From Astropecten irregularis (taxonomy: Eukaryota; Echinodermata; Asteroidea; Paxillosida; Astropectinidae): DNA of 64,000 nucleotides. Location of the stretch: contig OZ020247.1 in assembly GCA_963971285.1 (NCBI GenBank), positions 12,854,614 through 12,918,613 on the forward strand, in the 5' to 3' direction. The position numbers and the translations under genes are program-made. The notes below the pieces were generated by a model. It was not told where the DNA came from. It was given only the letters and a program-made list of their open reading frames with translations, and did no database searches. Positions 60,738-64,000 of this stretch are shown here, piece by piece; position 1 is the first letter of the stretch, and each line of letters starts with the position of its first letter.

Positions 60738-61457
60738 TGCATAATGATTTTGGGTCATCTCGTACCCAAGTTAACTCGTACCCAAGTCATCTCGTACCCA
60801 AGTTAACTCGTACCCAAGTCATCTCGTACCCAAGTTAACTCGTACCCAAGTCAAGTCGTACCCAAGTCAACTCGTACCCAAGTCAACTCGTACCCCTATG
60901 CAATTGTGAATAAAATCCCGTTCGTGTAGACTGTGACATTTTAGTTATCGTATTTTAATGTCTCTTTTAATCGAAAAAATCACATTAACTTCAAAATTAT
61001 TATTTATCCGCCTCCAAAAAATTCCTATTTCAAAATCAATTGAACAACACCCCACCCCTCACCGTCCGTGTCAAAATTAACAAACTATTAAAACACAGCA
61101 AAATAAAAACAAACAGACAGTAAGCCTAGTTCAAGAGTTGTAGTTTTATATATTCATCTTAATTCAACCTTTACATAGATGTCAATTTAATACAAGTACG
61201 TAGTATGACAGCTTCGAAGTCTGTTGGTGGCAGCCGCATGCCTTGTGCAATAAAATACGATGAAGTTAATGTGATTTTTTCGATTAAAAGAGACATTAAT
61301 GGGGTACGACTTGACTCGGGTACGACTTAACTTGGGTACGAGTTAACTTGGGTACGAGATGACTTGGGTACGAGTTGACTTGGGTGTCATTTTTGGGGTA
61401 CGAGTTGACTTGGGTACGAGTTAACTTGGGTACGACTTGACCCATTTCGTGCATAAT
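60738..61457. mobile_element. Foldback (TU-like) element with tandem-repeat arms in intron 1
   Basis: The left outer arm (60759-60896) is about nine tandem copies of a 16-bp unit, CTCGTACCCAAGTTAA with C/T and A/T variants. The right outer arm (61301-61443) is about eight copies in inverse orientation, interrupted once near 61385. A perfect 38-bp inverted repeat (60955-60992 against 61262-61299) forms an inner arm. The ends carry TGGGTCA/TGACCCA. An 8-bp direct repeat, TGCATAAT, flanks it at 60738-60745 and 61450-61457, a good target-duplication candidate. TU elements of sea urchins have inverted repeats with an outer domain of short tandem repeats and an inner unique domain, which is this layout. 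It codes for nothing and is non-autonomous. Confidence 0.75.
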
Positions 61458-61688
61458 ATCTGAAATTATATTAAGCAAGTCAAACTGTTATTTGTCAGTG
61501 TTATGACATAATAAATCATATTTATTTGCTGAGTATGGTAACTGGGAGTTTTAAGACAATATAAATAGGATTAAAAGTATGGTTTTAAAACTTTTTATTC
61601 TGAATGTGTTTTGTGTGTAATCTGGGATGATTTTAACAACAATGTAGCAGAGGGATTTATGGCATAAAGACACGAGGTAACATCTTAC

Positions 61689-61861
61689 CTTGAGAAGTCA
61701 GCTTTACAGAACAATTTCCCGTCCCGTGAGAAACATTTTTCAGACAGTCTGGACTTGCAGTGACAGCATTGAACGCACTTGACATGCCACGGCCGATCCA
61801 GCACATTCAGTAGGAAACGGTCCAGTATCGGGCCTTTGCAGCCAGCGCACATCTGAACCAT
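61689..61861 (-). CDS. Lhx1/5 (Lim1): LIM-homeobox protein Lhx1/5 (Lim1), coding exon 1: LIM domain 1
   Basis: First coding exon, residues 1-57 plus two bases of codon 58. The start is the ATG at 61861-61859. The frame stays open for about 70 codons upstream but has no other ATG, and starting here gives an N-terminus of family length (the LIM domain begins at residue 5). The LIM1 zinc ligands are all present: C5, C8, H26, C29, C32, C35, C52 and D55. The block [18 protein letters not shown] is typical of the Lhx1/5 class. The exon ends at a GTAAGA donor (intron from 61688), phase 2. In the family, LIM domains bind LDB/CLIM co-factors and modulate the homeodomain in the nucleus. Intron 1 is 5965 bp. 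Lhx1 and Lhx5 are vertebrate duplicates, so an invertebrate gene is best called Lhx1/5. Confidence 0.96.
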
Positions 61862-62265
61862 ACTGGCGGCCGTGCTGCGCGTCGATTGAGCCGGTGGGGC
61901 CGTGATCAAATCACGGTGCTCTACTCCCCCGTTGATGGTGTCCGTTCCCCGGGCTCTGATGGCGACGATGGTACCGCTGCCGAGGCGGAAATCCCCGGTC
62001 CTATTCCGTCTGCTCGCCGTCTTGGTATCGGAGCAGATAGAAGGACACCAAAAAAAGAAGAAGAGGGCTTCCAAAGTCTGATGGGCTTTTCTTGAGCCAA
62101 CCGATCTTTGGGGGCAGGAATCCTGAATGCCAATACCAGTAAAAAAGACTCTGATCGTATCTAAGTAGACGACGAAACAGCTGGCGTGATGGAAGGTGAC
62201 ATTCCACCGTGTTGTGTGTGCAGGTTACCGAAACACCCTTGCCCGTTCACCCGTGTATATACGGG
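61862..62265 (-). promoter_or_regulatory. Putative 5' UTR and core promoter of Lhx1/5
   Basis: About 400 bp immediately upstream of the Lhx1/5 start codon. A palindromic TATA-like block (CCGTGTATATACGGGG, 62251-62266) is the best core-promoter candidate; it would place transcription start near 62225-62235 for the minus strand. The transcript would then hold short upstream ORFs, for example a 13-codon one whose ATG lies near 62191. No initiator match is convincing, and a further 5' non-coding exon cannot be excluded. CCAAT boxes occur farther upstream (near 63140 and 63220). Inference only. Confidence 0.3.
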
Positions 62266-62266
62266 G

Positions 62267-64000
62267 CTTAGTCACTCGCATACAGTTCAACAATAAGCAC
62301 AATATAGTTCTTCTACACCAACTTGAATACAGTTGTGGTTTGTGAACTTATAACAAATTCATCCAAGATAGCTGTTTTTGGTTTGTTTTAGTCGTCAAAA
62401 GTGGAAATCTTTGATCTTTGATTTTTGTTGGTGATGTCATACGAGACATCAGTCCCCTATGTCTCAAGTGTACTCAGTATCTGAGGGCTACCACGATTGG
62501 TCCTTGGTGAATTGTTGAAGAAACGTGAAGAATCTTGAAGTCGAAACAGTTGCTATACATTTGAAACAGTCCAACACCGAGTCTCCTTCTTCTGATGTCG
62601 AGCCGTCCGGACCAGTTCGGTGCAAGATGTCAGCCTGCCTCTCTGTGCTTTGACGTCCCCACACGTGTTCGTTTTGTTTTACAGCTGCAATTTAAAACCA
62701 ACTTGGGCTCCGGTACGATGCTAAGTTTTCGACCGCTTCTCCAGGAATAAAAACTCACGAAGTTGATCTGATAGCCAAAGTGTTCTGCCAGATAGTTGGA
62801 TGTAACTGGTAACTCCTGTATTTTCAGATGGTTCGTGTTTTAGGCCGTCTCCTAAACTGGTGGTTCTTCATATAATGCTACTTGTATACAGTGTCATGAT
62901 GTTGACAAGTGTAGAAGTGTTTACCACCAGCAGTGTGCATGGAGCTATCCTGCCTTTACAATACACTTCCAACCAGACCGAAGGGGCTTGGTATTACTGT
63001 GCCAACTACCATAATAATATTCCTAGCCCCTGCTACGATCCTGGGTCCATGTTTCTTCTTTTATTTTACTACAACTCTATCACAGCTGGGAGAACTTATG
63101 AATGCAATGAGTACGTCACGGACAGACGGCAGCGAGGCCAGCCAATGGGAGACGGTCATCGCTGACTGTGGAGCCAGTTTACCGTTGGGTCGCACGCTTT
63201 AGCCTGAGTAATCCCTCAGCCAATCACGTACCGCCATCGCGGTATAGGCCACGCCTCTTATGGTAATTTACACACGGTGAAAGTGTTACAGCGTTGAGTC
63301 AACGAGCCCTATATACAACCATTTATACAGTGGAGTTAGTGAAATTGGATTAGCGTTGCAATGAATGTACGGAAATACGAGTACTTTGTAAGCGAAGTTT
63401 TTACTGGTACAGCCCTTCACGTCACACACAGTGGAAGAATCAAGCTATAGTGTTTGTAGTTTGGTAAATACTTTTCAGCAGGATTCACACAGGATTTTAA
63501 ACATGTTTATGGGAGGAAAATTTGATTATGAGAAAGGACACAATGTTTATAGTTTAAAATGGATAAATCTTTATTTCACTAATTTATTCCATTGCTATGT
63601 AAACAACACATTTTAATAATCATATTAGTAAAATTCTCATAATATAAACTGAAAATCATAATCACAAATAATTATTCTGTCCCTTGTAAAAATATACAAA
63701 TAAAAAAGATGAATATAAAAAATATGAACAATTAATTCAAAAGATATACAAATTTAATTAGCTCCAGCCTTAACAAAAACAAATAAAACAGAAATCAAAA
63801 CAAACACACGATGATGAAAGTGTAATAGTGTTAAAAATAAAGAATTTCTTTCATAAAAGGTGTTATTTTTCAACAACTGATTTGTCAAGTGGAATTATTT
63901 AAAAACGAGGTAAAAACGCAAAGAAACGTAAAAAATATGTGGGAAAACTAACTTGACCTGATGTCGTTTATATGCGTCCGTACCATATGAGAAAGAATGT
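62267..64000. other. Upstream flank of Lhx1/5, no gene recognised
   Basis: AT-rich at the distal end (63600-63960) and more GC-balanced between 62500 and 63300, with two CCAAT boxes and a GC-box-like GGCCACGCCTC near 63250. A 101-codon open frame at 62860-63165 (plus) has no recognisable domain and I treat it as chance. The region probably contains cis-regulatory sequence for the gene, but nothing specific can be read. Confidence 0.4.

Larger units (their letters stand above)
55724..61688 (-). other. Lhx1/5 intron 1
   Basis: 5965 bp, donor GTAAGA, acceptor AATGCAG. Packed with mobile elements: four family A copies or fragments, one family C, the TGTACAC module, the mariner-like palindrome, a hammerhead-bearing repeat and the foldback element. 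The stretches 57250-58018, 59432-59677, 60273-60737 and 61458-61688 show nothing recognisable. Confidence 0.75.

Noticed and set aside
60759-61443. CRISPR-like array from regular 16-bp repeats
   Set aside because: Units are directly tandem without spacers, occur as inverse arms, and the genome is clearly eukaryotic.
61862-62074. N-terminal extension of Lhx1/5 from the open frame upstream of the ATG
   Set aside because: The frame has no ATG upstream of 61861 and the extension lacks similarity to the family.
62860-63165. 101-codon plus-strand frame with a hydrophobic N-terminus
   Set aside because: No domain, no splice context, lies in the presumed promoter region; hydrophobic start is likely chance.
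62859-63202. Overlapping 89-codon frame
   Set aside because: Shadow of the preceding frame with no recognisable content.

Overview
This is a eukaryotic, intron-rich, repeat-dense genomic window. It carries one confidently recognised protein-coding gene, a LIM-homeodomain transcription factor of the Lhx1/Lhx5 (Lim1) class on the minus strand. Its five coding exons lie at 61861-61689, 55723-55524, 50271-49838, 21482-21308 and 11437-11061. All junctions use GT/AG and the codon phases agree (2, 1, 0, 1). The spliced reading frame is 1359 nt, or 452 residues plus stop: two LIM domains, an acidic/Asn/Gly linker, a complete Q50 homeodomain and a Pro/Gly/Tyr-rich C-terminus. The locus spans 50.8 kb, mostly because of a 28.4-kb intron that interrupts the homeodomain between positions 46 and 47.

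The organism is most likely an invertebrate deuterostome, and an echinoderm is my best guess. The reasons are the strongly Lhx1/5-like protein, a foldback element with tandem-repeat arms that resembles the TU elements described from sea urchins, and the style of the short AT-rich repeats. Species cannot be read from the sequence.

Almost everything else is intron or flank filled with short non-autonomous mobile elements. Three related families inserted at TTAA dominate: family A (about 20 copies, 360 bp), family B (3 copies, 330-400 bp) and family C (7 copies, 330-360 bp). Other dispersed families are D (ends GGCCTTTTCACACGATGC), E (ends near AAGGCGTTT, core GAAGCTGAAGCTCTG), F (ends GGGGCCAATTTCAT, core AAGCACAAAAAT) and G (ends GGGACGATTTCAC). 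Single elements include a 440-bp TA-flanked palindrome, two elements with TTA target duplications, and a 0.7-kb foldback element in intron 1. Several insertions are nested, which gives relative ages.

The most unusual signal is a dispersed 150-290 bp repeat (around 23.1, 28.6, 43.9 and 59.8 kb). It carries what looks like a complete minimal hammerhead ribozyme core. Two copies are flanked by 12- and 14-bp direct repeats, as expected after retrotransposition. This fits the hammerhead motifs known from Penelope-like elements.

Layout: 1-11060 is downstream flank of the LIM-homeobox gene, including its unresolved 3' UTR; 11061-61861 is the coding span; 61862-64000 is 5' UTR and upstream flank. 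One GC-rich stretch inside the big intron (about 25004-25279, plus strand) could be an exon of an unrelated or non-coding transcript. No tRNA, rRNA or CRISPR was found.
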